Source: Anodontia alba (taxonomy: Eukaryota; Mollusca; Bivalvia; Lucinida; Lucinidae). Taken from it: 64,000 nucleotides of DNA. Positions 9,632 through 20,040 of the stretch are shown piece by piece (position 1 is the stretch's first letter; each line of letters opens with the position of its first letter). The stretch covers positions 126,741,803 through 126,805,802 of the forward strand of contig OZ024824.1 in NCBI GenBank assembly GCA_964016985.1, written 5' to 3'. Below the pieces are notes generated by a model. That model was not told where the DNA came from and searched no databases. It saw only the letters and a list, made by a program, of their open reading frames with translations. Made by a program: the position numbers and the translations under genes.

Positions 9632-11150
9632 GCATGGCAGATCTCACACCAGATCTCCAGGTACGTCTACCATGAGGGTTGATAGCCGAGAGCTTCCACT
9701 CTCTGCAATCCCTCTCTGTCAGCTGCTTCCATGTCATTTTGGGCCTCCCAGGCCCACGCTTTCCATCAACCTGTATGTCAAAGGCTGTCTTGATTGCACC
9801 ATTGGAGCGTTCCACATGTCCATACCATTGGAGTCTTCTCTCCTTCAGAAAGAGGACCAGATCCTCAATGCCAAGCCGCACAAGTAGCTCACTGGACCTG
9901 GTGGTGACAATGTCTTGTGGCCTGACATTGCAGATCTGTCTGATCATTGCTCTGTCATTTCGCTGAAGACGCTGGAGGTTCGGCTTTGTCAATGGCCAAG
10001 TCTCGCTGGCATGGAGCATTGCGCTCCGCACACAAGAGCTGTACACACGGCCACGTGTTTTGAAAGAGAGGTGGCATGAAGAGAGGACTGGTAGCAGATC
10101 CTTGAACTTCTTCCAGGCGGTTTTCACACTTGTTGTGGTTGAAAGTTCAGAGCCACCTGCTGCTGAGAGCATGTCTTCTAGGTAGCAAAAGGAAGCTACC
10201 ACCTCAAGCTTGTCAGGTCCAACCTGGACTTCCTTCTGTGGTCTGCCATCCAAGGGGCATGCAGTTCCCTGGCACCGTGTACATCTATAGTCAGGGTCCT
10301 TTTTCAAGCGCTTGAGCCCACTGCAGTTCTTGTGCACCCAGTGCTTGCAGCCATTGCAGAAGATGCTGTTGCTGCCTACTCCAGTGTGACAGACAGTGCA
10401 TGGAAACTAGCCTGAACTCTGCAGGAGGTCCAGTCCCGTACCGCAGATCATGACCTTTGTCTTTCCTGCATTTACTCTCAGTCCTTTCTTCTCCATTGCT
10501 TCTTTCCAAGTCAAGAGCCTCCTGACACATTCCTTAAGCGATTCAGCGATGATAACAAGCTCATCGGCATAGAAGTCCTCCCAGGGGACCCCAGAGCAGA
10601 ACTCTCGTGATAAGGCTTCAAGCACAATGATGAAGAGCAGTGGGCTGAGTACTGATCCTTGGTGAACACCAAACTTCACTTCAAACTCTTCACTGTACCC
10701 CTCACCAACATGGACACGGCTCCGTGCAATTGCATACATCCCCTGCACCAGTCGCACAATCCACTCCTCCACACCAAGTTTTCTCAGCGCCCACCAGATG
10801 ACCTTCCAAGGTACTCGATCAAACGCCTTCTCCAGGTCTACGAAAGCCATGTAGAGTCTCTTATTGGCAGCTAGCTTCTCTTGCAGCTGCCTGACAACAA
10901 AGATTGCGTCTGTAGTGCCTCTGCCTGGGACGAAGCCAAACTGGGAATCGTTGATTGACACCAACTGTCTGATGAGGCCGTCCACAATCCTCTCCAGGAT
11001 TTTCATAACCTGCTCTGTCAGCTTGAGACCGCGGTAGTTGCCCCTTTCCAATACGTCCCCTTTTTCCTTGTAGAGGCCGACAATGAAACTCTGCTCCCAG
11101 TCAGGTTGGCCGTGCAGGCACTGGATACAGGGAAGTGCATGGTGGGATGG
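9591..11150 (-). pseudogene. non-LTR retrotransposon (LINE) reverse transcriptase, one in-frame stop
   Basis: One reading frame on the minus strand. The RT fingers/palm begin near 11100 (YKEKGDVL..GNYRGLKL), followed by GFVPGRGTTDAI, the first catalytic motif FVDLEKAFDRVPW, GVHQGSVLSPLLF, and FYADELVII at the position of the F/YADD box. A TAG at 10404-10406 interrupts the frame. Next comes a PHD-like Cys/His cluster (Cys-x2-Cys, Cys-x2-Cys-x4-His, Cys, Cys-x2-Cys), then the C-terminal domain with RRLQWYGHVER and GKRGPGRP. The second Asp of the YADD box is Glu, so catalysis should be lost. The N-terminal endonuclease is missing (5' truncation), and the last residues run into the inverted repeat. 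A LINE family widespread in marine invertebrates; the clade is not assigned here. Confidence 0.9.
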
Positions 11151-12122
11151 GGTATGGCAGGCCAGAACCAGATGTTGAGGGTGAGAGAATCCTAGAGTAC
11201 ACCCTAGCATTTGACCTGCTTCTTGGGAACACGTTTCAAGAAACGTGACAGCCATCTCATCACATACAAGTCTGGAAACATAGCCACACAGATAGACTTT
11301 ATCTATGTTGTAGACAAGTTGATGCAATTCAAATGGGTACCCACAACATACGCCTTATAAAGAAGTAGACAAAAAGTACATTGGCTGTAATCTGAAGACT
11401 AGCTTGGCTGTGCACTTATAGCGTATTTGTGTTTGAATTAGATTGAATAAGGTAGTGCAGATGTGGTATCTGAAGTTTTTTCAGCTCATATAAAAAAACG
11501 TTTTGTCTACCAGAGCTACAGATAAGAGGGAATAAAGAGTATTTCAGCATTAACTTTTTTGAAAATCAGCACTGAATATGAAGTTGTGTGGGTAAAACAC
11601 TCAATGAAATGTTCGTTTTCAGCACTTAAATCAAATTCAGGGGTAACAATTTTATAGAAAAATGATCAATGTCAGAGTAACTCAGATTTTTCTTTTAAGA
11701 TTCTTTATGTATACCCAAATTTTAGATGGCCAGCATCTATTCTGCATAGACAATATCTGTTTATGAAGCAATTTTCCACACACTGATTCTTTTGTGAGCA
11801 GTACTGCTACATTAGATTAGAAAGGGCTTAACCCTCAAAGCACCAATGACAAATGCAGCAGACAACATTCTGATTTTTTTTTCTACTTTTTCAGAGAAAA
11901 TATGGCACACAATCTACACAAAATACCAGGCCTTATTTTCTGTAAAATAAAACAACAGAATTTTGTATGCTATATTTTTGCTTGATGCTTTAAATGTTAA
12001 GCACTGCAGATGTGTATTTTAGCGTTAAGCTTTAAAGGAGGTAAAATACTCATTGTAGCAGAACCTTATCTGGAGCACTGGCATACAGGCTTTATAATGG
12101 ATGAATGTCTGTAATAATTTAC
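11151..12122. other. no gene recognised (intron side of the 379-codon exon)
   Basis: AT-rich. On the minus strand it directly follows the GT donor of the exon at 12123-13259. No exon with convincing borders and domain was found in it. Confidence 0.45.
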
Positions 12123-13259
12123 CTGAGCATGAAGAGATGGAGTTTGTGCCTGACTTCTTGGAGGACGTCTATCTAAAGATCTCTCATTCTTCTTTCTTCT
12201 GGCAGGATAAACCAGTGTGACTGGATTTCCCCATTGCCGACTGTTCAAAGGTAGGTTAGTTATTTCTCTTAAATGCTGTCTTATTTCAGGACGAAGTTCC
12301 TCTGTGGTTTTACAATACAGTTTGATACTGATTGGTTTCTCTTGCTTCTGGTTTTCTGACTGATCAGATATCTCAGAATCAGAGAACACACACCTTTCAT
12401 GTATTCCAATGTGAAAAGATCTTTCTTGACAATTATATCTGTTTTCAATATGTGACTGCCTGGCTTTTTTTCGTCTTTTTTTAACTAGATGACAACCATC
12501 AGATGCATCCAAGCCCTTGTCACAAACAAAGTCAAGAAATTCTTTATTTGATTTATTCTGAAGAGGTTCAAACAGGAACTCTGGTTTCTCTGCTATTACA
12601 GTGCCTTTATATAAACTAGCTCCTTGTTTGTGCCAACTATAGGACAAATCTACAAGTTGTATCCTTTTTCTTCTACCAGCCAAGTTATCGTAAGCTTCTA
12701 ATGTATCTATTTTACATTTGTTCTCTCCTTTGACAGAAAAATCAGCTTCTAATGTATCTATTTTACATTCGTTCTCTCCTTTGACAGAAAAATCAGCTAT
12801 CTCTACTTGACACTTATGCTTTTCTGCTACATGGCTGTTCTCACTTGTTGGAATTATAGTAGTATGGTTTCTGTAGAAATTACTAACTGTCTCGTATCTT
12901 AAATAGTACCAATTTCTCTTCCTGCTATATCTGTTTATCAAAAGGTCAATCAAAGGATTACAGCTGCCAGTCTTAAGAAATGTAACTTTCTGTTTAAACC
13001 TAACTCCAATGCATTTATCATCAGAGTCAGCATTGTAGATCTCCTCTCCATCTGATGAAATCTTTGACAGTAAAGCAGCAACAGTTGGTTCAATGTGAGG
13101 CAGGAAAAAAGCTTTAGTTTTAATGGTCAGAAGTAATGAATCTGGATTACTCAATTCTAGAAGTGGCATTAGAGATTTCCTTGGCACCTGCTGGTCCCGG
13201 GGAAAACATATGACATAAAATAAACTGCTGAAATCTCTCAGTTGACCATCCGCTGCCAT
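12123..13259 (-). CDS. first coding exon of an unidentified protein (379 codons)
   Basis: Open from ATG at 13257-13259 to a CAG|GTAAATT donor at 12123/12122, ending in phase 0. In-frame stops lie just upstream, and the ATG context (A at -3, G at +4) is good, so the start is secure; a pyrimidine-rich TTTACAG acceptor at 13313 suggests a 53-bp 5' UTR part in the same exon. Without splicing the frame would end at 12066. No domain is recognised. Visible features: a hydrophobic N-terminal ~100 residues, a perfect-length 17-residue tandem repeat (DFSVKGEN[EK]CKIDTLEA, twice), a basic KKRRKKAR stretch that could be a nuclear signal, and an Arg/Ser/Pro-rich tail. The copy at 30177-31313 differs at only two residues. 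The next candidate exon on this strand with matching phase is the BIR exon (855-1137). Confidence 0.7.
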
Positions 13260-13312
13260 TCTTGCTTCTATTTCTCATAGTCAGTAAACAGCAGGAGAGT
13301 GACTACCAAATA
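13260..13312 (-). other. probable 5' UTR part of the 379-codon exon
   Basis: Between a good 3' splice site (TTTGTTTCTTTACAG|TA) and the start codon; contains two in-frame stops, so it is non-coding in the main frame. Confidence 0.5.
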
Positions 13313-14149
13313 CTGTAAAGAAACAAAACCTGTGAACTTATGTAAAAAGGGCTGTGATAGGACAGCACAGCTTGCCTGATTCGTGCTTTGCCAGTAAAAT
13401 GAAACAAGAATTACACAGGAGTCAACATTGCACCTGCACTGGGCTTAGTCACATGAGTATACTACATAGGTAAGTAAGTAACATAGTGCGGTGAAAGGGC
13501 TCAAAAAGAAGAAAATGCATGGGTAGAAGGCAGTAGGTATTATAAATGATTTCAGTCCTTCTCTGATCCTGAGCAGGCTTCTTGATCAGTTTACCAGTAA
13601 TTAGTGCATATCCTTTCACCAGTAACTGGCAAATGCTCCACTAAAATCAGCAGTAGGGAGAGAATGGCTGTAGAAATTATTTGATGACCAAATCTCAATG
13701 AAAAGATTTTGCTGGACAAAAAAAATTGAACAAGCGACTGTGCATGCAAAGCAGATGCACATCCAACTGAGCTTCCATGCCCAGTCTTCTGTGATTTTTC
13801 CAATCAAGAGATGTTCTGCTTGGTTTCTATGTAAGAAATTGATAGCGAAACATTTTGCAGAATATTTATGCCAAACATCAATATGATATAAAAATTTCAT
13901 CAAAATCATCATCATGATTTGGTTTAAACAATATTTTATTCATTTAAGTTCACATAATACATCGCATAATGTTATATGGTACAGGATTTGATAAAAAGCT
14001 AAAAGCTTATATAAATCATCATGATTTAATGGACAAGACGAAATTTAGTTTCTCAGTTTTGGCTGAATAAGTCTGAATTTGTCTGATTACTAACTGAATC
14101 AGAGTCAGAACCAGAATCAGAATATTTTACTGACATCAATATTTTACTG
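13313..14149. other. no gene recognised; contains a SINE-like stretch at 13540-13690
   Basis: The 13540-13690 part shares block order with the SINE-like repeat at 1733-1885 ('gagcaggctt', 'ttaccagtaatt.gtgca', 'caccagtaactgg') and continues with 'gggagagaatggctgtagaa'. The remainder is AT-rich with no coding signal. Confidence 0.4.
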
Positions 14150-14790
14150 ACTGGATATCAACAGACACCCATTCACCAAGGCCAAAGACTAGTCTCTAGA
14201 TCTCAGAAGTGATGTAAATCTGGTGACAGAATCCTCAGAACTTTCAGCAGAGTATATTATAGATGCAGGATGTGCATTCCAATCCATAATGGTGTCTGGG
14301 AAGAAACGGTACTTGTAAATGTCAGTTCTAGCATATGGCAATTGAAATGCTATTGGATGCTAATTCCTACTGTGCCTATTTAGGAATTGAAGGTCATCAC
14401 AAGGAATACTAGCCTGTACCTTACAGACCTTTGAATAGCAACAGGAGTTTACTACCTTTGCGTCTCTTGTGAAGAAACTCCCACCCTAACTGTTCAAGAA
14501 TGCTAGTCATATTTCCAGTTTCATAGTTGTAGTTACCAGTTACAAAGCTAGCTGCACAATTCTGAACCTTTTCCAATTTTTTCCTGCCCAACTATTCCAT
14601 GTGGGTCCCAAACAGGGTTAGCATACTCCAGGATTAGTCACACCAACCCTTTGTATGCGATTTCCTTAACATCTTGGGGGGCATGATGATGTCTTAAGAA
14701 ACCAAATGTTCTGCTTCCTACAAGCGAATGTCCTATTGCTCATCCCCATTCTTGTTTAAGCAGGCCAGGGTACTTACAAATACCTAATCA
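14150..14790 (-). pseudogene. LINE C-terminal fragment (downstream of RT)
   Basis: Reverse-strand translation with several stops shows the order typical of the post-RT region of Jockey/CR1-type LINEs: FGFLRHHHAPQDVKEIAYK, LEYANPVWDPHG, VQNCAASFVTGNY, LEQLGWEFLHKRR, then YKYRFFPDTIMDWNAHPASI. The matching upstream part (PDKCNALRVSR...) lies at 17745-17960 on the same strand, so the LINE has been split by about 2.9 kb of other repeats. Confidence 0.75.
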
Positions 14791-14856
14791 TAAGAATTTG
14801 GAGGAAATATGAGGCGATATCTCCAGAAACTAGAACAGTGTTTTCGGAGGAAAACA

Positions 14857-16278
14857 TATGTCCCCCCCCCACCAGTTTGAACAGACATATTGTTAAAACA
14901 GATTGTATCTATAATTAACTCAAGGTCACAATATACCTATATGTAAGTTTGGTCAAAATTCATCTATTCCTCAATGAGATAGGGTGCTGACAAGCCATTT
15001 TCTAAAATCATAGCCCTTGTGTAACCTTGAAAATGGGATCAAGGTCACAAAAAATCTAATCAGTTCTTGTCTCTGTCTCAACGATATAGCTCTGCAAGTT
15101 TGGTCAAAATCCATCCATTCATTCAGCAGATAGCGTGCCGACAAGCCATTATCCAACAACCTGAGCCTTCCTGCGACCTTGAAAATGGGGTCAAGGTCAC
15201 CAAAATAATATTAGTTATTTTCCATGCCACAACAATTTGGCTGTGCAAGTTTAGTTAAAATCCATCCATTCCTTCAAGAGATACAGTGCAGACAAACCAT
15301 TTTCTAACAAACTAAGCCCTAGTGTGACCTTCAAAATGGGATCAAGGTCACCAAAATCTAATCAGTTCTTTTCCATGTCCCAAAAATATAGCTGTGCAAG
15401 TCTGGTCGAAATCTACTCATTCCTATAGAAGACAAGGTGCAGATAAGCCATTTTCCACCGATCTAAGCCCTAGTATGACCTTGAAAATGGGGTCAAGGTC
15501 ATTAAAATCTAACCAGTTCTTTTCCATGTCTCAACAATTAAGATGTAGAAGTTTGGTCAAAATCCATTCATTCATTTAGGAGATAGGGTGCAGACAAGCA
15601 ATTTTCCAACAATTTAAGCCTTACTGTGACCTTGAAAATGGGGTCAAGGTCACCAAAATCTAATCAGTTCTTTTCCATGTCTCAACAATATAGCTGTACA
15701 AGTTTGGTCAAATCCATTTATTCATTCAGGAGATAGGTTGCATACAAACCATTTTCCAACAAATCTAAGCCCTCCTGTGACCTTGAAAATAGGGTCAAGG
15801 TCACCAAAATCTAATCAGTTCTTTTACATGTCCCAGCATTGTAGATGTGCAAGTGTGGTCAAAATCTATTCATTCCTACAAGAGACAGGGTGCGGACAAG
15901 CCACTTTCCAATAATCTAAGCCCTCTTGTGACCTTGAAAATGGAGTCAAGGTCACCAAAATCTATTCAGTTCTTTTACATGTCCCAGCAATATAGATGTG
16001 CAAGTTTGGTTAAAATCTATTCATTCCTTCAAGAGATAGGATGCAGACAAGCCATTTTCCAACAATCTAAGCCCTCCTGTGACCTTGAAAATGGGGTCAA
16101 GATCACCAAAATCTAATCAGCATTTTTCCCCCTCCCAATGGTATATTTGTGTAAGTTTGGCTAAAATATGTTCATTCAATAAGGAGATAGAGTGCAGACA
16201 AGAGGCTATGCCACCGCCGCGGCCGCTGGGATCGGCACTAAAAACAATATTCCCCCTAACCCATGGTGGGGGGACATA
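14857..16278. mobile_element. second Helentron-like element with 151-bp repeat core
   Basis: Left end TATGTCCCCC...ACCA (14857-14874) is the inverse of the right end TGGTGGGGGGACATA (16264-16278). The right copy forms a hairpin with TTCCCCC at about 16248. Between them is a tandem-repeat core. Same design as the 3054-6793 element: subterminal inverted repeats, hairpin at one end, minisatellite centre, no coding sequence. It lies within the split LINE. Confidence 0.6.
14920..16200 (+). repeat. 151-bp tandem repeat, about 8.5 units
   Basis: Anchor CCTTGA recurs at 15024, 15177, 15328 (one base changed), 15479, 15630, 15781, 15932 and 16083, that is every 151-153 bp. Each unit has TGACCTTGA, an A/G-rich spacer, and TCAAGGTCA. 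The 9-mer TCAAGGTCA is the consensus for monomeric ERR / NR5-type nuclear receptors. Confidence 0.95.
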
Positions 16279-17340
16279 ATAATAAATGAAATAGAAAGTG
16301 TGTACAAAAATATGGTATTTTCCATATGAAAGACAAACTGATCCTATATAGACCCCTTAGTATGGGTAGTTACACTTGCTATTGTCCTTCTAGTTTGAAT
16401 TAAGTTTCCTTTCAACTAGTAAACCTTAATTTAAGCAAGTGGAGAATGAGTCACAAACACACACTGAAAATAAGAATGCCTGTTATAAAATTGGAATTTT
16501 GTCAAAACAAAGACACAGTGGCCCCTCATGGACCTCTGGATAAGTTAAATAATTCCAAATCCCACTCTAGTTTGAGACAAGGCACATTCCAAACTAAAAG
16601 GCATATAGTCGTTTAAGAAAATAAGACATAGAATCTCTAGAAATACTAACTGAAAATAGAAAACCTAACATAAGAATTTTACCAAAACAAAGACATATTG
16701 GTCCCTCAAGGGCCCCATATTATGCAACATTACACTACCAAGCACACATTCTTGTTTTAAACAGAGTACATGCATATTACAAACTTTTAAGCATGCATGT
16801 CTTAATGAAATCAGATGAGAAGCCGCCAGAAATAATGAATGAACATATATATGAAAACTTTGGGATTTGTCACAAGGAAGAAATACTGCCCCTTCCTGAG
16901 CCCCATACTAGGGAAAGTTACCTTACTTTCTCCCATTCTAGTTTGAGTCAGGGTACATACTAAACTAATAAGCTTGATCATTTCAAATACTTTAACACTT
17001 AGTCTCAAGAAATACGAATTGACATTATACCTATAAAATTGGAATTTTACCATAATTATGTCACATCCGCTCCTTGTGGGCCCCTTGCAAAGGAATGTTA
17101 CCCTATCTATAACTTCATTTTTATTTGAGTGAGGGTGCCTTTCAAACTAATAAGCATAATTATTTCAAAGAAGCAAGCGGCAGAGTCTCCACAATAGCAG
17201 CTGAAACAAAAATGAATCTTACTGCACTAGGAATGACCCAAAAGAGCCTCTGCCAAAGTAAAGGCATATTACCCTTCAATGACCCCTTACTAGAAAAATT
17301 TGCCCTTCCTTCCACCATTCTGATGTGAATCAGATTTTGT
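16279..17340 (+). repeat. diverged ~185-bp tandem repeats, 5-6 units
   Basis: Blocks recur in order: 'attggaattttgtcaaaacaaagacac', 'cccctcaagg.cccc', 'tctagtttgag', 'aaactaataagcat', 'tctcaagaaata'. Copies begin near 16300, 16490, 16680, 16860, 17040 and 17225. Identity between units is low (about 60-75% by eye), so this is an old array. Confidence 0.65.
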
Positions 17341-17744
17341 TAAGCATGTTTAAACCAAACAAAGTCATCAGTATTACATTTACTTTGTTACAGGTCACTG
17401 TAAGTCATTGGTGACAGACCAAAGAAAATTCACTTGATATTGTAAGGCAGAATGAAGTGGGTGGGGTAATGTGATGTGAAGTATATACTGAAATGGCAAA
17501 ATATGCAATAATTCAAAGTTAAATTCAATATTTTACGCCTTTGAGGTAATTCCTGGTGCAGTCAGCAGAGGTTCTAAGCCATTAAACACAAACAGCAATC
17601 TTATTATCATGTGAACACTATACATTTATTAATAATATGCTTTAACAAGCCAGTTTGTGACCATCATAACATGCCATAACATGCCAAAAAAATCAAATTT
17701 AATATTTTCGATTTTGTCCTACTTTTGATATGTTATATTTGAAT
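17341..17744. other. no gene recognised
   Basis: AT-rich DNA between the old tandem array and the upstream part of the split LINE. Confidence 0.4.
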
Positions 17745-17960
17745 GTTTAACTTGTACAAAAATGCAAAAAGCATTTGTGTTGCAATTTGTTTTGGGTCCC
17801 CGCACAGTTTGACTGTACTGACTGCTTCTAGCTCTTGTCCTTTCAGACTATAAATGTCACAGGTTTCTTTGCTCGTGATACTCTCAATGCATTGCACTTG
17901 TCGGGATAGAAGGACACTCCCCAGGTTTGTAAGCACGGGTCACCAGTCCGCATCGTGGCG
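17745..17960 (-). pseudogene. LINE RT tail fragment (upstream part of the split LINE)
   Basis: Minus-strand translation reads PDKCNALRVSRAKKPVTF, then after a frameshift YSLKGQELEAVSTVKLCG. This is the segment after the RT palm in Jockey-type LINEs (PDKCxxxRVTxxKKP...LxGQxLExVxxxKYLG). The element continues in family order at 14790. Confidence 0.65.
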
Positions 17961-18059
17961 CTTAGCATGAATAACCCACGGGGTTGGCGTTGATGTGCAG
18001 GTAGAGGCTAGAGACTGATGGTAGGTTCAGCTGATGACTGGTGACTGACACGACTGTCG

Positions 18060-18132
18060 GCCTGGCTAGCTCAGTTGGTAGAGCAACTGACTTGGAAGCA
18101 GGTGGTCATGGGTTCGAGTCCTTCATCGGGCA
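18060..18132 (+). tRNA. tRNA-like sequence (tRNA gene or SINE head)
   Basis: Perfect A box (TAGCTCAGTTGG) and B box (GGTTCGAGTCC) at tRNA spacing, and a 7-bp acceptor-like pairing between GCCTGGC and the end CATCGGGC with two weak positions. The anticodon arm pairs poorly (loop CTTGGAA in the best fold), so a working tRNA is doubtful; a tRNA-derived repeat is as likely. Identical in the second copy (36112-36184). Confidence 0.45.
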
Positions 18133-18369
18133 CACTTTTACCTCCTTAGTTTACTTTACCTAGACATCGTCATGCTTGAAAAAAAAAACAAACAAGAAAA
18201 TGTGCTCTAAACCGGAAGTTGAGGCAGACGATTAACCGAAAGGGTCCGAGACTATTCGGGTACGTACAAACACCGGATCGGACCGGATCGGGCTCAATTA
18301 CAGGATCGGACCGGATCGGACCCGGTTTTCGGATGACAAGCCAGCACCAAACAGCGGGACAACGTCGGA

Positions 18370-18406
18370 CCGACGGCGATACGTTGTTACGTCGTATCGC
18401 CGTCGG
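18370..18406. repeat. perfect 14-bp hairpin
   Basis: CCGACGGCGATACG and its exact inverse CGTATCGCCGTCGG are separated by nine bases. It lies inside the MULE-like element and is kept unchanged in the second copy. Confidence 0.85.
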
Positions 18407-18511
18407 CCAACACCGGACGTCGGCCCGACGTCGATATGGCATTCTATGTTGACTGTGCAGATTCTAAAGCATGAGATTATCTAGCAACAAATCAATGGCC
18501 CGTTCTTCTTA

Positions 18512-18644
18512 CCCAGCAGGCACAAGTCGCAATGGCAACGTCATATCAACGTTCTTGCAACAACGTAGATGTGACGTTGCATAAAAGTAATGACGTTGCA
18601 CGTACGTTGATCTGACGTCGCAATTACAGCATGTGCCTGCTGGG
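18512..18644. mobile_element. 133-bp palindromic MITE with TA target duplication
   Basis: Starts CCCAGCAGGCACA and ends TGTGCCTGCTGGG, flanked on both sides by TA. The interior is a loose palindrome rich in AACGTC/GACGTT. The superfamily cannot be fixed without a search; TA duplication fits Tc1/mariner, ISL2EU or related groups. Confidence 0.8.
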
Positions 18645-18992
18645 TATATTCTTTGACGAGGCGGTTCTGGCGAGTACCCACAATCAATGTTCTGAGCAGA
18701 CATAAGAAAAAAATTTCTGCCCTTTATGTAGGGGAGGGTGTGATAAATTAATATAGTGATTAACTGATATATATGTAAATGATGCTGCGAGTGAGGCAAA
18801 GTGGCGACAGAGTGATAGTATTGAATCCGCTAATGAAATAGCATCACATACATAATTAAAAAACTAATACAGTATTAAAAATAACAACTAGAAAGAAAAA
18901 AAAAAAAGAAAAAAAAATCAAAATAATAGTCAAAATAGGGTCCGATCCGGTAATTGAGCCCGATCCGGTGTTTGTACGTACCGAGACTATTC

Positions 18993-19604
18993 ACACATAT
19001 TTTAGAGACTTGATCTCGCGCAAAAGTCGAAGAACTTTTAATTTCTGAATAGTTTTAGCTAACAAACTCATCCTGCTCGGGGACTTCAATGCCAGAGTGG
19101 GCACAGACCACCAAACTATTCTTTTCTTTTGGTAGGATATCCACCCTATTCATGCTGTCTATATTCTTCTTAAAGTTCCTCCAGTAACATGCGGAGCACA
19201 CGTCTTCATGCACTTGATTCAAACTCCAAACCGCTATGTAGGTTTGCACTATAAAGAGTAATCGGAAAGGTTCAAGGGCGTGCCACAATCATATGTATTG
19301 TGTTGCAATATAACCCACATGGAAACATGATAAGAACCACACTAGAACAACAGCCTTTGCGGTGAAAAACACGAATCACCATGTGTTTCACTTTTAAACT
19401 CCTGTTTACAGTTGGCTAACCTTCACACTTGGTTCAGGTGCAATTCTTAAAAAGCATATATTGCAGAAGATTCTTCAGAATGTGTGGAATTATAGTCATA
19501 TAATTATATTTGCATATACCATATAAAACAATTGAAATTTCTTTCAAGCTGTCCGAATTTCGTAGACATATTTATATCGTCAGTGCTTTCGATGCTCTGA
19601 ACCT
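18993..19604. other. no gene; short LINE endonuclease fragment at 19068-19112
   Basis: Plus-strand bases 19068-19112 encode Leu-Ile-Leu-Leu-Gly-Asp-Phe-Asn-Ala-Arg-Val-Gly-Thr-Asp, the GDFNARVG motif of LINE APE endonucleases. No further endonuclease motif is visible around it. The rest shows nothing recognisable. Confidence 0.5.
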
Positions 19605-19873
19605 TTGACGTCCCCGTGTTAGTCTTACTCTTTGTTGCTTTGTGGTTTATTCTACGAGGAGATTTGTTTTATGTCTTGCCTTGTGTTATTTTGTTCTTGT
19701 GCTTTTAACATTGCGATTACCTCGCTTGGGGAAGAGAGAGCTAATATTAGTGCTTTATGTACGTTTGTTTGATTATCGCTTGTTTGTTTTGCATGTTTCC
19801 TCTTCCTCTTGGTGTCTGGGAAGGGCTGCGGTTTGTGATTGTGGCACTCCCTGGACTTTACTCTTACCTTTTT
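19605..19873 (+). mobile_element. 5'-truncated 3' end of the Penelope-like retroelement
   Basis: Matches the 3' untranslated region that follows the RT frame at 42461-42926, from 'gtgttagtcttactctttg' to the family end CTGGACTTTACTCTTACCTTTTTT. Carries no coding part. The open frames on both strands here are by-products of this repeat. Confidence 0.75.
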
Positions 19874-19929
19874 TGATGCTTTGTGATCAACAGAAATATT
19901 TCTGTGTAACTGCGGCTTCATAGAGACCG

Positions 19930-20040
19930 GGCTGCGTTCAGTACTGCAGAGATAGTCCTCTGTACCCTGTGACGAGCGCCAGCAGGAGCCGGGATCCAGG
20001 ACAAAACAGGCGCAAGTAACTTGCACTTCTGAACGCAGCC
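19930..20040. mobile_element. short inverted-repeat element (MITE candidate)
   Basis: GGCTGCGTTCAG at the left and its exact inverse CTGAACGCAGCC at the right, 111 bp overall. No target duplication is evident. Confidence 0.45.

Larger units (their letters stand above)
18258..18980. mobile_element. MULE-like non-autonomous DNA transposon
   Basis: Long inverted ends built on TACGTACAAACACCGGATCGG (left) and its inverse (right), extended by CCGGATCGGRCC repeats and 'gggctcaatta'. The element is flanked by a 12-bp direct repeat CCGAGACTATTC (18246-18257, 18981-18992). A target duplication of this size with long inverted ends suggests the Mutator superfamily (usually 8-11 bp). No transposase. It carries a smaller MITE (18512-18644) and a strong hairpin (18370-18406). 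Confidence 0.65.

Noticed and set aside
9672..9966. Plus-strand frames opposite the LINE
   Set aside because: Shadows of the minus-strand RT coding sequence.
18060..18132. Firm call of a functional tRNA with a stated anticodon
   Set aside because: A and B boxes are perfect, but the anticodon stem pairs poorly, so no isotype is claimed.
19642..20026. Frames on both strands around 19.6-20.0 kb as genes
   Set aside because: They lie in a 3'-UTR copy of the retroelement and run into a short inverted-repeat element.
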